Source of the DNA: an archaeon
Lineage (GTDB): Archaea; Thermoproteota; Nitrososphaeria; Nitrososphaerales; Gagatemarchaeaceae
Length of the DNA: 46,239 bases
Assembly: GCA_021791695.1 (NCBI GenBank)
Contig: JAJYWC010000014.1
Span: 1 to 46,239 of the forward strand
Direction: 5' to 3'
The position numbers were made by a program, and so were the translations under genes. Shown piece by piece: positions 1-7,003 of this stretch (positions are counted from its first letter, which is position 1; every line of letters starts with the position of its first letter). The notes beneath the pieces are model-generated. The model was not told where the DNA came from, ran no database searches, and worked only from the letters and a program-made list of their open reading frames with translations.

Positions 1-12
1 CGCCCGTCCTCG

Positions 13-828
13 ATGCGCGCCCGCTTGGACGCCTTCGCGCTGAGGCTGTCGCTTTCATTCATCGTCGGGGGTGGATGGGTGACGATGATCACGCTGGCGA
101 CGATAAGGTACGGGGCGAAGCTCGGCGGCCTGCTAGCGGGATTCCCTTCCACGGTGGCGTTCTCGCTCGTCTTCATAGGCTGGACGCAGTCCCCCCAGGC
201 GGCCGTAGAGGCGACGACGGGACTCCCCTTCTCCCTCGGCTTCACCGCGACCTTCGCACTAGTCTATTCGTACGTCACGAGAAACGCCAGGCTCTCAGTC
301 GGACTGCTCGTGGCCCTACTGTACTGGTCGGTCTCAGCCGTCGGCGTGTCGGAGCTCGTCTTCCGGGGCTATGTAGTGTTCTCGACGGCGATAGCCTGCT
401 TCTATGTCATCTGTGGGATAGGCCTCTTACTCCTCGCCAGGAGGAGAGAAAAGACAGCGCCCACCCACGGCGTCAGGCCGACCATCTTCCAGTGGGCCTG
501 GAGGTATGCCATGGCAGGAGGGATGGTCGTCAGCGCCGTCTTCCTCAGTGAGACCCTGGGTCCGGTGGTCGGAGGCATCTTCGCGTCGTTTCCCGCAATC
601 ATCACCTCGACCATCTACATCACTGGGTCGGTGGAGGGCGTCGCGGCTACCCGTGGGATGGCGCTGCCCGTCATGCTCTCGACGATCTTCGCGGTCATCC
701 CCTACATCACGATAGCCCGTTATTCGTTCCCGGCGTACGGTCCGTTCCTCGGGACGGCGGTGTGTTATTCGGTCGCTATCCCCCTTTCCGTGCTTGCCTT
801 CTTCCTGGCCGGTCGCCTCACTCGCTGA
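13..828 (+). CDS. Polytopic membrane protein of unknown function
   Basis: The 271-residue product is mostly hydrophobic, with about seven or eight predicted membrane segments and a short charged loop near residues 143-152 (RRREKTAP). The two halves look alike: each has a segment of the type GG(L/I)xAxFP (GGLLAGFPSTVAF near residue 38 and GGIFASFPAIITS near 188). This suggests an internal duplication, as in many small transporters. I do not recognise a named family. The frame is open to the window edge (codons 1-12 contain no stop), so the true start may lie upstream; ATG at 13 is the first start visible. It ends 76 nt before the divergent-looking AT-rich control region of the rhodanese gene. 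Function is not assigned. Confidence 0.75.
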   Translation: MRARLDAFALRLSLSFIVGGGWVTMITLATIRYGAKLGGLLAGFPSTVAFSLVFIGWTQSPQAAVEATTGLPFSLGFTATFALVYSYVTRNARLSVGLLVALLYWSVSAVGVSELVFRGYVVFSTAIACFYVICGIGLLLLARRREKTAPTHGVRPTIFQWAWRYAMAGGMVVSAVFLSETLGPVVGGIFASFPAIITSTIYITGSVEGVAATRGMALPVMLSTIFAVIPYITIARYSFPAYGPFLGTAVCYSVAIPLSVLAFFLAGRLTR

Positions 829-841
829 CCTCGGCTCTTTC

Positions 842-894
842 ATATTCGCTCGAGAATAATATGAGCAAAATCATTAATATAGAGAATATTCTAG
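842..894 (+). promoter_or_regulatory. Promoter of the rhodanese gene with palindromes
   Basis: An AT-rich patch in GC-rich DNA. ATTAATATAG at 872-881 fits a TATA box about 27 nt before the ATG at 905. AGAATATTCT at 883-892 is a perfect 10-bp palindrome lying between the box and the start. A second inverted repeat, TATTC-N6-GAATA, lies just upstream at about 843-858. Both share the half-site GAATA, so binding of a dimeric regulator is plausible. This is inference from symmetry and position only. Confidence 0.45.
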
Positions 895-904
895 CACGAG
901 TTTT

Positions 905-1762
905 ATGAGTAGCGTTCAACAGTACGCTCATCCGGAAGTCCTCGTCGACACCAACTGGGTGCTGCAACACCACAGGGATGCCAACGTCAGGGTAGCCGAG
1001 GTCGACTACGACCCGGCCGCAAACTACGCTGTGGGGCACATCCCCGGGGCGGTCCTCTTCGACTGGAAGAAAGACATCAACGACCCTGTGAGGAGGGACA
1101 TCCTTAGCAAGGAGCAGCTTGAGTCTCTCTTCAGCAGCGCGGGCATCACCAAGGACACCTGGATCATTCTCTACGGCGACTTCAACAACTGGTTCGCGGC
1201 CTTCGCCTTCTGGGTCTTCAAGTATTACGGGGTACAGAACGTGAAGCTCCTCAACGGGGGAAGGAAGAAGTGGCTTCTGGAGGACAAGCCCGTCACCAAG
1301 GACGTCCCGACCTATCCCAGGGAGGAGTTCAGGGCATCAAGTGTAAACCAGCACCTCAGGGTCTACAAGGACGAGGTCAGCAAGGCCCTCGGCAAGGGGG
1401 ACAAGGTCCTTGTCGACGTCAGGGGTCCCAAGGAGTACAGCGGCGAGATACTGGCGCCGCCGGAATACCCGACCGAGCACGCACAGAGAGGCGGCCACAT
1501 CCCCGGGGCCAAGAACATCCCCTGGGCGCAGACTGTGAACGACGCCGATGGGACGTTCAAGAGCAGGGAGGAGATTGCTGCACTCTACGCTCCAAAGGGA
1601 GTCACTGCTGACAAGGAAGTGATAACATACTGCAGGATCGGCGAGAGGTCCTCCCACAGCTGGTTCGTGCTCACCTACCTGCTCGGCTATCCTCACGTGA
1701 GGAACTACGACGGCTCCTGGGCCGAGTGGGGTAATTCCGTGGGCACACCCATAGAGAAGTAG
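905..1762 (+). CDS. Two-domain thiosulfate sulfurtransferase (rhodanese)
   Basis: The 285-residue protein has two rhodanese domains, the usual length for the TST/SseA type. The N-terminal domain contains GHIPGAVLFDW (near residue 47) and lacks the catalytic cysteine. The C-terminal domain contains GHIPGAKNIPWA and the active-site loop CRIGERS with Cys243. Rhodaneses move sulfane sulfur from thiosulfate or a persulfide to an acceptor such as cyanide, a thiol or a carrier protein. CRIGERS resembles the CRxGxRS loop of thiosulfate sulfurtransferases rather than the CGSGVTA loop of 3-mercaptopyruvate enzymes. The ATG at 905 follows a TATA-like box by about 27 nt. The converging neighbour is a GcvH-TusA-like fusion, which would be a natural sulfur-relay partner. 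Confidence 0.93.
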   Translation: MSSVQQYAHPEVLVDTNWVLQHHRDANVRVAEVDYDPAANYAVGHIPGAVLFDWKKDINDPVRRDILSKEQLESLFSSAGITKDTWIILYGDFNNWFAAFAFWVFKYYGVQNVKLLNGGRKKWLLEDKPVTKDVPTYPREEFRASSVNQHLRVYKDEVSKALGKGDKVLVDVRGPKEYSGEILAPPEYPTEHAQRGGHIPGAKNIPWAQTVNDADGTFKSREEIAALYAPKGVTADKEVITYCRIGERSSHSWFVLTYLLGYPHVRNYDGSWAEWGNSVGTPIEK

Positions 1763-1926
1763 GAAGAAACGAGTTCCTCGGGAAGCGGCGTCCCGCCCCG
1801 ATGTTGCAAGACGAGGCGCGCTTCATGTTTTCCACATGCCGAAGCGTAGGCAGGGGGCAGGCCGCCATGATGGCCTAGTCTCACGAAACAGATGACTCCG
1901 TCAGGGGTGGCATGAAGTCGGACGCC

Positions 1927-2589
1927 CTAGGTGGTCTTCTCGATTATGAAGTGGAAGAGATTCCCTTCCTTTCTCGTCTCAAGGATCTCCTGGTGGGTCC
2001 TCTCGCTCCAGGCTATGAGCTCCACCTCAGCGGTCGATTCGTCTGAGACTAGGTGGACCACGGTGCCCATCGGCGCGTGCGACATGAAGTCGTCCAGCTT
2101 CACCAGGACCCCCGCGCACTCCGAACCTATCTCGAACATCTCATAATCAGGGAACGCCGCGAAGCACCTGACCCTGAGCTCGTCGATCTTTGTCTCCAGC
2201 GGCCTCCTCGCCGCCCCTATGCCGAGAAGGGAGCTCCTCTCTTCCGGCTTGGACATCCTGAGCTTGACAAACCACCCAGCGCCGTACGGGTCGCGATTCA
2301 GCAGCTTGGGGTCGTCCTTGAGCGCAGCGTTGACGCCCGTTATGGTGCCCGTAAGCGGCGATTTCACAGTGTCGAAGTGCCGCGGGCCCTCCGCGGATCC
2401 CAGACTCATCCCCTTCTCGACCACCGTCCCGACGGGTTTGAAAGCTACCGATGTCAGAGGACCGCTGAGCCACGCCAGCACGGAATCCACACCCAGCGTC
2501 GCCTCGTCTCCATCGAGCCTTACCCAGACGTTCCTCTCGATATCGTAAAGCACGTCGTCTGCGAAGGGACAGTTCCTTAGCTTCTGCAT
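1927..2589 (-). CDS. GcvH-like domain fused to a TusA-like domain
   Basis: The frame is open further upstream, but that stretch overlaps elp3. The ATG at 2589 gives a 220-residue protein beginning MQKLRNCPF. Residues 15-115 align without gaps to glycine cleavage H protein, including the end DDPKLLNRDPYGAGWFVKL. At the lipoyl-lysine position (ESVKA in GcvH) this protein has Arg70, in GPRHF; the nearest lysine is Lys76. Residues about 138-220 resemble TusA: Cys158 sits where TusA has its CPxP cysteine, though the prolines are missing (CAGVLVKL), followed by a VVHLVSDES strand and the final FHFIIEK strand. It could be a sulfur carrier related to the lipoate-binding and TusA proteins of sulfur-oxidising sHdr systems. 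The loss of the lipoyl lysine makes ordinary H-protein function unlikely. The elp3 stop lies 27 nt upstream, so the two genes may be co-transcribed. Confidence 0.8.
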   Translation of the reverse strand: MQKLRNCPFADDVLYDIERNVWVRLDGDEATLGVDSVLAWLSGPLTSVAFKPVGTVVEKGMSLGSAEGPRHFDTVKSPLTGTITGVNAALKDDPKLLNRDPYGAGWFVKLRMSKPEERSSLLGIGAARRPLETKIDELRVRCFAAFPDYEMFEIGSECAGVLVKLDDFMSHAPMGTVVHLVSDESTAEVELIAWSERTHQEILETRKEGNLFHFIIEKTT

Positions 2590-2615
2590 GGACGGACGCG
2601 CGATCCTGGCGGATT

Positions 2616-4220
2616 TTAAGCCAGCGCCTTGGCCATGAACGGACCCTCCCTTTCGTAGCCGAACTTCCGGTAGTACTCTCTCGTGCCGACCGCGCTCGTC
2701 ACGAGCATCTTCCTTGCGCTGAAGCGCTCTCTTGCGTCGCTCTCCATCTCCCTGAGGAGGGTCGCTCCCAGCCCGCGATGCTGCCAAGCAGACTCGTTTC
2801 TCGAGTCGACCGGGACGACGGAACCGTAGACCTTCAGCTCGCGCACCACGCACGCACCCCTCATCTCTTTTCTGTGCGCCGCCTCGGAGGGGTGCCTCAT
2901 CCTGATGAAGCCGGCTATCCTGTCGGAGTCCGGGTACTCGAACGAGGCGAACACCTCCGTGCCTCCCGAGGCCCGGTACTCGTCTTTGACCAGTTTGAGC
3001 TCCTCCCCCTTGAGGTCCTCGGGAGAGTCCAGGGCGACCTCCCTGCACCTTATGCACTGGCAGCGTCGGCCCTTCTCGGCAACCCTGCGCAGGACGAGCT
3101 CCCTGAGGTTACCCGCGTTCGCGCCGGCTATGATGTCCTTCTCGGGTATCTCCCTCATGATGCGCATTATCCGATGCCACCTCGGGACCCGGACCTTCAT
3201 CTCCGCGAGGAGCTCCACGACCTGCTCGAGGTCGTACGGCTTGTAGAGCCCGGCCCGATAGAGTCTGGCGAGGACCGTGTCGCGGACGACGAGTGTGGGA
3301 TAGAGCTTCATCATGTCGGGCCGGAAGCTCTCGTCTGCGTATAGGCGTCCGAGGTCTTCCAGGTCCCACTCAGGGTTCGAGCCCGGGAGACCGGGCATCA
3401 TGTGCGCGCAGACTTTGAGGCCGGCGTCTCTCGCGACCCGGAAGGCTTCGACCGAGTCCTGCACCGTGTGGCCCCTGTTGCTCTCCTTGAGAGGCTCGTC
3501 GTGCAGGCTCTGGACTCCGATCTCGAGCCTGGTGACTCCGTACTCGAGCATTCTGTCGATGTGCTCGGGCTCGCACCAGTCGGGTTTGGACTCTATCGTG
3601 AGGCCCACGCAGCGGCTCTTGGCCGTCTCGTTGGCCCTCTGCGCCTCTTCGAGCGAAGCCGACCTCGTCCCGTTCAAGCCGTTGTATACGTCCGTGACGA
3701 AGGGCAGCTGGTAATCCATCGGGAGCGCGATGAACGTCCCGCCCTCGATTATCGTCTCTGCCTTGGAGGTGCTGTGCCCCTTCTCGTAGTACTTCCTCAG
3801 CGAACGACGCGCCTGCAGATAGGGGTCGTAGTTCAGCCCCTTGGCTATTCTCTGGCTGGGCCCATCGGGCATGTAGCTCTGCGGCGTGCCTATCCTCGGC
3901 CCTCCGGGGCAGAAGGTGCAGGTGCCGTGCGGGCAGGTGAACGGCGCCGAGAAGACAGTGACGATGATTATGCCCGAAGCACTGCGCCGAGGGTGGATCC
4001 GCAGGAGCTCACTGTATTGCTCTCTCCTTTCTTCTGGTATAGACATCAGCACCGATGAGTTGGAGATGAACCTGTCGAGACGATACCTGCCTGCGACCCT
4101 CTTCTTCTCCCGCTCAAGCTGAGACCTGTCCCGCAGCGCTCCCGACGTTATGAGCTCCGCTAGCTCAACCAGGGCTTTACGCTCGTCGGCGGAGCTAGCT
4201 TGCGCTAGACTCTCTGCCAA
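2616..4220 (-). CDS. elp3: Elp3 tRNA uridine-34 modification enzyme
   Basis: The 534-residue protein is full length for archaeal Elp3. It carries out the first step of carboxymethyl-uridine formation at tRNA position 34, from acetyl-CoA and a SAM radical. The radical-SAM cluster motif is CPHGTCTFC (Cys96, Cys101, Cys104). It is followed by family signatures such as PDGPSQR and EIGVQSLHDEPLKESNRGHT. A second cysteine group, CQCIRC, lies near residue 390. The last 100 residues form a GNAT acetyltransferase fold with the acetyl-CoA loop HRGLGATLL. The start is TTG at 4220, which overlaps the end of the S30e gene by 16 nt, so the two are translated from one message. The downstream GcvH-TusA gene follows closely. 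Confidence 0.95.
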   Translation of the reverse strand: MAESLAQASSADERKALVELAELITSGALRDRSQLEREKKRVAGRYRLDRFISNSSVLMSIPEERREQYSELLRIHPRRSASGIIIVTVFSAPFTCPHGTCTFCPGGPRIGTPQSYMPDGPSQRIAKGLNYDPYLQARRSLRKYYEKGHSTSKAETIIEGGTFIALPMDYQLPFVTDVYNGLNGTRSASLEEAQRANETAKSRCVGLTIESKPDWCEPEHIDRMLEYGVTRLEIGVQSLHDEPLKESNRGHTVQDSVEAFRVARDAGLKVCAHMMPGLPGSNPEWDLEDLGRLYADESFRPDMMKLYPTLVVRDTVLARLYRAGLYKPYDLEQVVELLAEMKVRVPRWHRIMRIMREIPEKDIIAGANAGNLRELVLRRVAEKGRRCQCIRCREVALDSPEDLKGEELKLVKDEYRASGGTEVFASFEYPDSDRIAGFIRMRHPSEAAHRKEMRGACVVRELKVYGSVVPVDSRNESAWQHRGLGATLLREMESDARERFSARKMLVTSAVGTREYYRKFGYEREGPFMAKALA

Positions 4221-4354
4221 TTCTGTCCGGGCTTTCTCTTGAGAGTGAACCTCTTTACGTAAGTCCGCTTGTTCCTTACCTTCGGGATGCTACCCTTGCG
4301 GGGCTTGCCTTCGATCTTCGGAGTCTGTCCTCGGACTAAAGGGTGCCTGCTGGC
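4205..4354 (-). CDS. rps30e: Ribosomal protein S30e, no in-frame start visible
   Basis: This is a short frame with 49 codons before TAG. It encodes the conserved S30e body: LVRGQTPKIEGKPRKG, then PKVRNKRTYVKRF, and KRKPGQNW near the end. It is very basic, as expected of this small-subunit protein. The reading frame runs back to a TAA at 4370-4372 without any ATG, GTG, TTG or CTG. The nearest ATG (4354-4356) is one base out of frame and soon meets a stop. S30e proteins normally have about ten more residues (GSLTKAGK-like) before the RGQTPK motif. Either one base is missing in the sequence near the ATG, or the first exon is spliced on; the upstream endonuclease gene makes splicing worth testing. 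The 3' end overlaps elp3 by 16 nt. Confidence 0.72.
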   Translation of the reverse strand, partial: ASRHPLVRGQTPKIEGKPRKGSIPKVRNKRTYVKRFTLKRKPGQNWQRV

Positions 4355-4369
4355 ATTTCCCCGCCTTTG

Positions 4370-4969
4370 TTAGTGATCCGTGCGTTGGCGTGCTTTCTTA
4401 CACCTCTCTGGATTAGCCGCCTGAGTGTGGTATATAGTTCTAACTCCTTTTGATTGTACTGCCTGTCTCCTGCCCTGTAGTGACTCAGGCGGCTTTCGCA
4501 GAACTCGAGCATGGCTCGCGCTCGAAACGACTTGACTAAGATAAGGCAGCAGGACGAGTAACAAGAGGCGGATGTTCCTGACGCCAGTCACGTGGAGTAC
4601 ATGCATGTCTGCACGGTCTTCGCGGGTCCTTGTGACTATCTTGGTACCCGCCCCTATCCAGAGTTGTATCGTCTCGATGGCGGTCCCGCACGTGTTGGTG
4701 AAGTATACAATTGGATGCAGAGCCTCCTTGTACGTTCGATCCTTTCTCTCCGTCCTCGTGATCTGGATCCCGCCCTCCCCATCCAGAAAGGCTGCGATGT
4801 ATCCTATCTGGCCCTCGGAAAGTAGGTCGAGCCGGACGGAAGCATTCTTCATCCCGAGGCGGTGAAGATGCTTGCCACTGAGGTGGCCGCTCAGCTGGCG
4901 AGGCCGAGAAAAGGTTGAACTGCACAGGTGACACCTGAACGCGGTGGCGGCGTGAGCAGGTTCGCCCAA
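4370..4969 (-). CDS. LAGLIDADG endonuclease with N-terminal C2H2 finger
   Basis: The 199-residue product starts with a classical zinc finger, CHLC-x12-H-x4-H, at about residues 13-34. It continues with a LAGLIDADG-like helix (IGYIAAFLDGEGGIQI near residue 55), including the acidic residues that bind metal in homing endonucleases. The fold appears single (one LAGLIDADG motif), so it probably works as a dimer. The basic C-terminal tail fits DNA binding. TTG at 4969 is the only start after an in-frame TAA. A CTTAAG box at 4999-5004 lies about 30 nt upstream. The stop is only about 15 nt before the S30e coding region and in the same frame. Homing endonucleases usually ride within introns, inteins or next to the gene they target, so S30e is the obvious host candidate. 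Confidence 0.78.
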   Translation of the reverse strand: MGEPAHAATAFRCHLCSSTFSRPRQLSGHLSGKHLHRLGMKNASVRLDLLSEGQIGYIAAFLDGEGGIQITRTERKDRTYKEALHPIVYFTNTCGTAIETIQLWIGAGTKIVTRTREDRADMHVLHVTGVRNIRLLLLVLLPYLSQVVSSASHARVLRKPPESLQGRRQAVQSKGVRTIYHTQAANPERCKKARQRTDH

Positions 4970-5020
4970 AGACCTCTCGAGTACAGAAAGCCAGACCTCT
5001 TAAGCCCCAACCACCCAACG

Positions 5021-5031
5021 GTTAATATCGG
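5021..5031 (+). promoter_or_regulatory. TATA-like box of the small operon at 5052
   Basis: GTTAATATCGG lies 24-30 nt before the ATG at 5052, the spacing seen at most other genes here. The rc sequence could also serve the minus-strand endonuclease gene, though a CTTAAG at 4999-5004 is better placed for that. Confidence 0.45.
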
Positions 5032-5051
5032 CAGACTCCCCGCTCTCCGCG

Positions 5052-5207
5052 ATGCGAGCCTTCAAGAACAGCATCAAGGACAAGCGCACCGATCAGGGTT
5101 TCCTGCTCGTCACGTGTAATGCGCCCGGAACCGGATACACGCCCTCCCCCTCGCTGGTGGGGCCAAACTCTGCGCAGGAGACGGGGGCGGAGCTCCAAGA
5201 ATCGTGA
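5052..5207 (+). CDS. Small hypothetical protein (51 residues)
   Basis: A short frame starting at ATG 5052, 24-30 nt after a TATA-like box, which supports a leaderless message. It begins MRAFKNSIKDKRTDQG, basic and hydrophilic, and is rich in Gly, Pro, Ser and Thr after residue 24 (NAPGTGYTPSPS). It has one cysteine. No domain is recognised. The next gene starts 6 nt after its stop and has no promoter of its own, so this reading frame, or at least its transcript, leads that operon. The position relative to the promoter is the main support for it being real; a non-coding leader is the alternative. Confidence 0.5.
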   Translation: MRAFKNSIKDKRTDQGFLLVTCNAPGTGYTPSPSLVGPNSAQETGAELQES

Positions 5208-5213
5208 GCCTCG

Positions 5214-5579
5214 ATGGTAGAGATAGAGTACCTGCCGTATCAGAAGATCATCATCCACGAGATAAGAAAACTCGATGTCCAGGACTTCCTGGTCTGGGTC
5301 GCGATGCAGGTAGAGGCCCAGAAGCAAGGAGCGACGCCGAGCATCAACTGGGTCGACGGGATCGCCTTCCTCACCGGTGAGTTCATGTCGACGCCGGAGC
5401 TCGTCTCGGAGAACCTGAAGGGACGCATCCACTATGCAGTCGTCTTCTTCACAGAGACCAGCTATCAGCCCGAGAAGAGGGTGTCCGTAAACGGGAGGGA
5501 TTCCGTTGTCCGGTTCAACAAGGGAGAAACTAATCCCAACTTCGTCGAACTCGCCAAGTTCCTGAAAAACTTGAAGTAG
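5214..5579 (+). CDS. Conserved-looking hypothetical protein (121 residues)
   Basis: The product is a soluble mixed alpha/beta protein of 121 residues, beginning MVEIEYLPYQKIIIHEIRKL. It has a central segment AVVFFTETSYQPEK that looks like a core strand and loop, and it ends in a helix FVELAKFLKNLK. No cysteines, signal peptide or membrane segment are seen, and I do not recognise a family. It follows the 51-residue frame by 6 nt and probably shares its leaderless transcript. The codon use and third-position GC match the neighbouring genes. The next gene downstream (glutamine-synthetase-like) has its own promoter at about 5591-5600. Confidence 0.75.
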   Translation: MVEIEYLPYQKIIIHEIRKLDVQDFLVWVAMQVEAQKQGATPSINWVDGIAFLTGEFMSTPELVSENLKGRIHYAVVFFTETSYQPEKRVSVNGRDSVVRFNKGETNPNFVELAKFLKNLK

Positions 5580-5622
5580 AATCCGGAAAGCCTTAAAGCG
5601 CATTGACTGTCCTTCCGACAGG

Positions 5623-6963
5623 TTGCAGCGTCCCGAGATAAGGAAGGCGATAAAGCAGCACGGCCTTACGATGCTCGGTGTAAGCTACCTGGATTTCACC
5701 GCAGTGCCGAGGATGAAGCCGGTCACCGCGGGCCAGCTCGACAGGGCGCTGGACTCTGGGATAGCCACGGCGCGGGCAAACCTGGCGTACAGCCATACCG
5801 ACGTGCCGGTCAGGGGCTCATCGATCAACATCTCCCAGGGGGACGTTTACGTGGTCGCTGACCCCGGCACGTTCGTGGTCCCCACCTACACCATCGGGGT
5901 GGGGCGGTTCATAGGAGACCTGAGGGAGAAGGACGGGAGCGTGTCGCCACTCTGCGCGCGCAGCTTCTACAGGCGAGTGCTCCAGAAGGCGGCGTCGAAG
6001 GGATACACTCTCCAGGTAGGGTTCGAGGGGGAGTTCCATCTCGTGAAGCGAGAGGAGAGCAGGGTGGTCAGGGTAGACAATTTCCACACGCACAGCCAGG
6101 AAGGGTTCAACGTCTACCACGGGTTCATCACGGACCTGGTGGCCGCCCTCGCATCGGTGGGGGTTGAGACGACCAAGGCGCACGTAGAGGGTGGCCTGGG
6201 GCAGCTCGAGTTCGACATCAAGCACCACGAAGGGATGAAACCGGCGGACGACATGGTCTACTTCAGGGACGCCACCAAGGCCGTCGCGCGAAACCACGGC
6301 TTGATCGCGTCGTTCATGCCGAAGATAGGGCACGAGTGGTGGGGGAGCGGGATGCACCTCCACATGAGCCTCTGGAACACGGCAGGAAAGAACGTCTTCG
6401 CAGACGAGAAGGATAGGAAGATGGGACTGAGCCCGACAGCCTATCATTTCATCGGGGGCATCGTCAAGCACCTGCCGGCGCTGTCGGCGGTCGCGGCGCC
6501 GATGCCCAACTCGTACAGGAGGATCCTCCCGGGGAAGTGGAACGCCGACGCCGCCGTGTACGGCGCGGGGGCGAGGGGAGCGGCGGTCAGGGTCCCGGAC
6601 GAGAGAGGAGACTCCACGCGTCTCGAGTGCAGGTTCCCGGACGCCACGATGAACCCCTACCTCGCCCTCGGCGCCATCCTTGCGTGTGGCCTCGAGGGGG
6701 TCGCGAAGAAGACCGACCCCGGCGCTCCTCTGGGAGCCGATATCTCACCGCTCACCGACCGCCAGATACGGAAGATGGGTCTCCGACTGATGCCCAGGTC
6801 CCTGCCAGAAGCGTTGGCCGAGCTCGAGAAGGACGACTGCATCAGAGACGCCATGGGCGAGCTTATGTTCGAGGAGTACCTCCTGAACAAGGAGCAGGAG
6901 GTGGCTCAGATGGCAGACAGGGTCACGCAGTACGAGGTCGACAACGACCTCGACCTCTTCTGA
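5623..6963 (+). CDS. Glutamine synthetase family gamma-glutamyl ligase
   Basis: The 446-residue protein is a class I-type glutamine synthetase homologue. Seen motifs are the catalytic GFEGEFHLV (near residue 130), the ATP-binding GSGMHLHMSLW (near 244) and NSYRRILPGKW (near 297). The substrate-side loop reads GARGAAVRVPDE rather than the NRSA-x-RIP of true glutamine synthetases, and no adenylylation tyrosine segment is seen. Such members (PuuA, FluG C-terminal, GlnA3-type) often join glutamate to amines instead of ammonia. The start is TTG at 5623, about 25 nt after CCTTAAAGCG. An inverted repeat CTGTC-N5-GACAG sits just before the start. The neighbours are an amidohydrolase, an aminotransferase, a gamma-glutamyltranspeptidase and a permease, so amine or amino-acid breakdown through gamma-glutamyl intermediates is likely. 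Ammonia assimilation is the alternative. Confidence 0.85.
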   Translation: MQRPEIRKAIKQHGLTMLGVSYLDFTAVPRMKPVTAGQLDRALDSGIATARANLAYSHTDVPVRGSSINISQGDVYVVADPGTFVVPTYTIGVGRFIGDLREKDGSVSPLCARSFYRRVLQKAASKGYTLQVGFEGEFHLVKREESRVVRVDNFHTHSQEGFNVYHGFITDLVAALASVGVETTKAHVEGGLGQLEFDIKHHEGMKPADDMVYFRDATKAVARNHGLIASFMPKIGHEWWGSGMHLHMSLWNTAGKNVFADEKDRKMGLSPTAYHFIGGIVKHLPALSAVAAPMPNSYRRILPGKWNADAAVYGAGARGAAVRVPDERGDSTRLECRFPDATMNPYLALGAILACGLEGVAKKTDPGAPLGADISPLTDRQIRKMGLRLMPRSLPEALAELEKDDCIRDAMGELMFEEYLLNKEQEVAQMADRVTQYEVDNDLDLF

Positions 6964-6970
6964 GCTCAAG

Positions 6971-7003
6971 GCATATTAGAGTCGGGCGAGTGCGGGTACC
7001 CGC
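6971..7003 (+). promoter_or_regulatory. Promoter and 12-bp palindrome before amidohydrolase
   Basis: GCATATTAGA at 6971-6980 is a TATA-like box about 26 nt before the TTG start at 7004. The perfect palindrome GCGGGTACCCGC occupies 6992-7003 and touches the start codon, the position expected for a repressor site or an mRNA-end hairpin. Confidence 0.4.

Noticed and set aside
2590-3057. N-terminal extension of the GcvH-TusA protein into elp3
   Set aside because: The extension lies in another frame of elp3 and is Arg/Gly-rich; the conserved H-protein sequence starts after the ATG at 2589.
4536-5018. Second minus-strand frame overlapping the endonuclease
   Set aside because: Its translation is Arg/Ser-rich without motifs, while the other frame has a complete C2H2 finger and a LAGLIDADG helix.
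4980-5100. First exon of S30e upstream of the endonuclease
   Set aside because: I translated the minus strand in the three frames here and saw no GSLTKAGK-like sequence and no ATG after the promoter, so I could not place a 5' exon.
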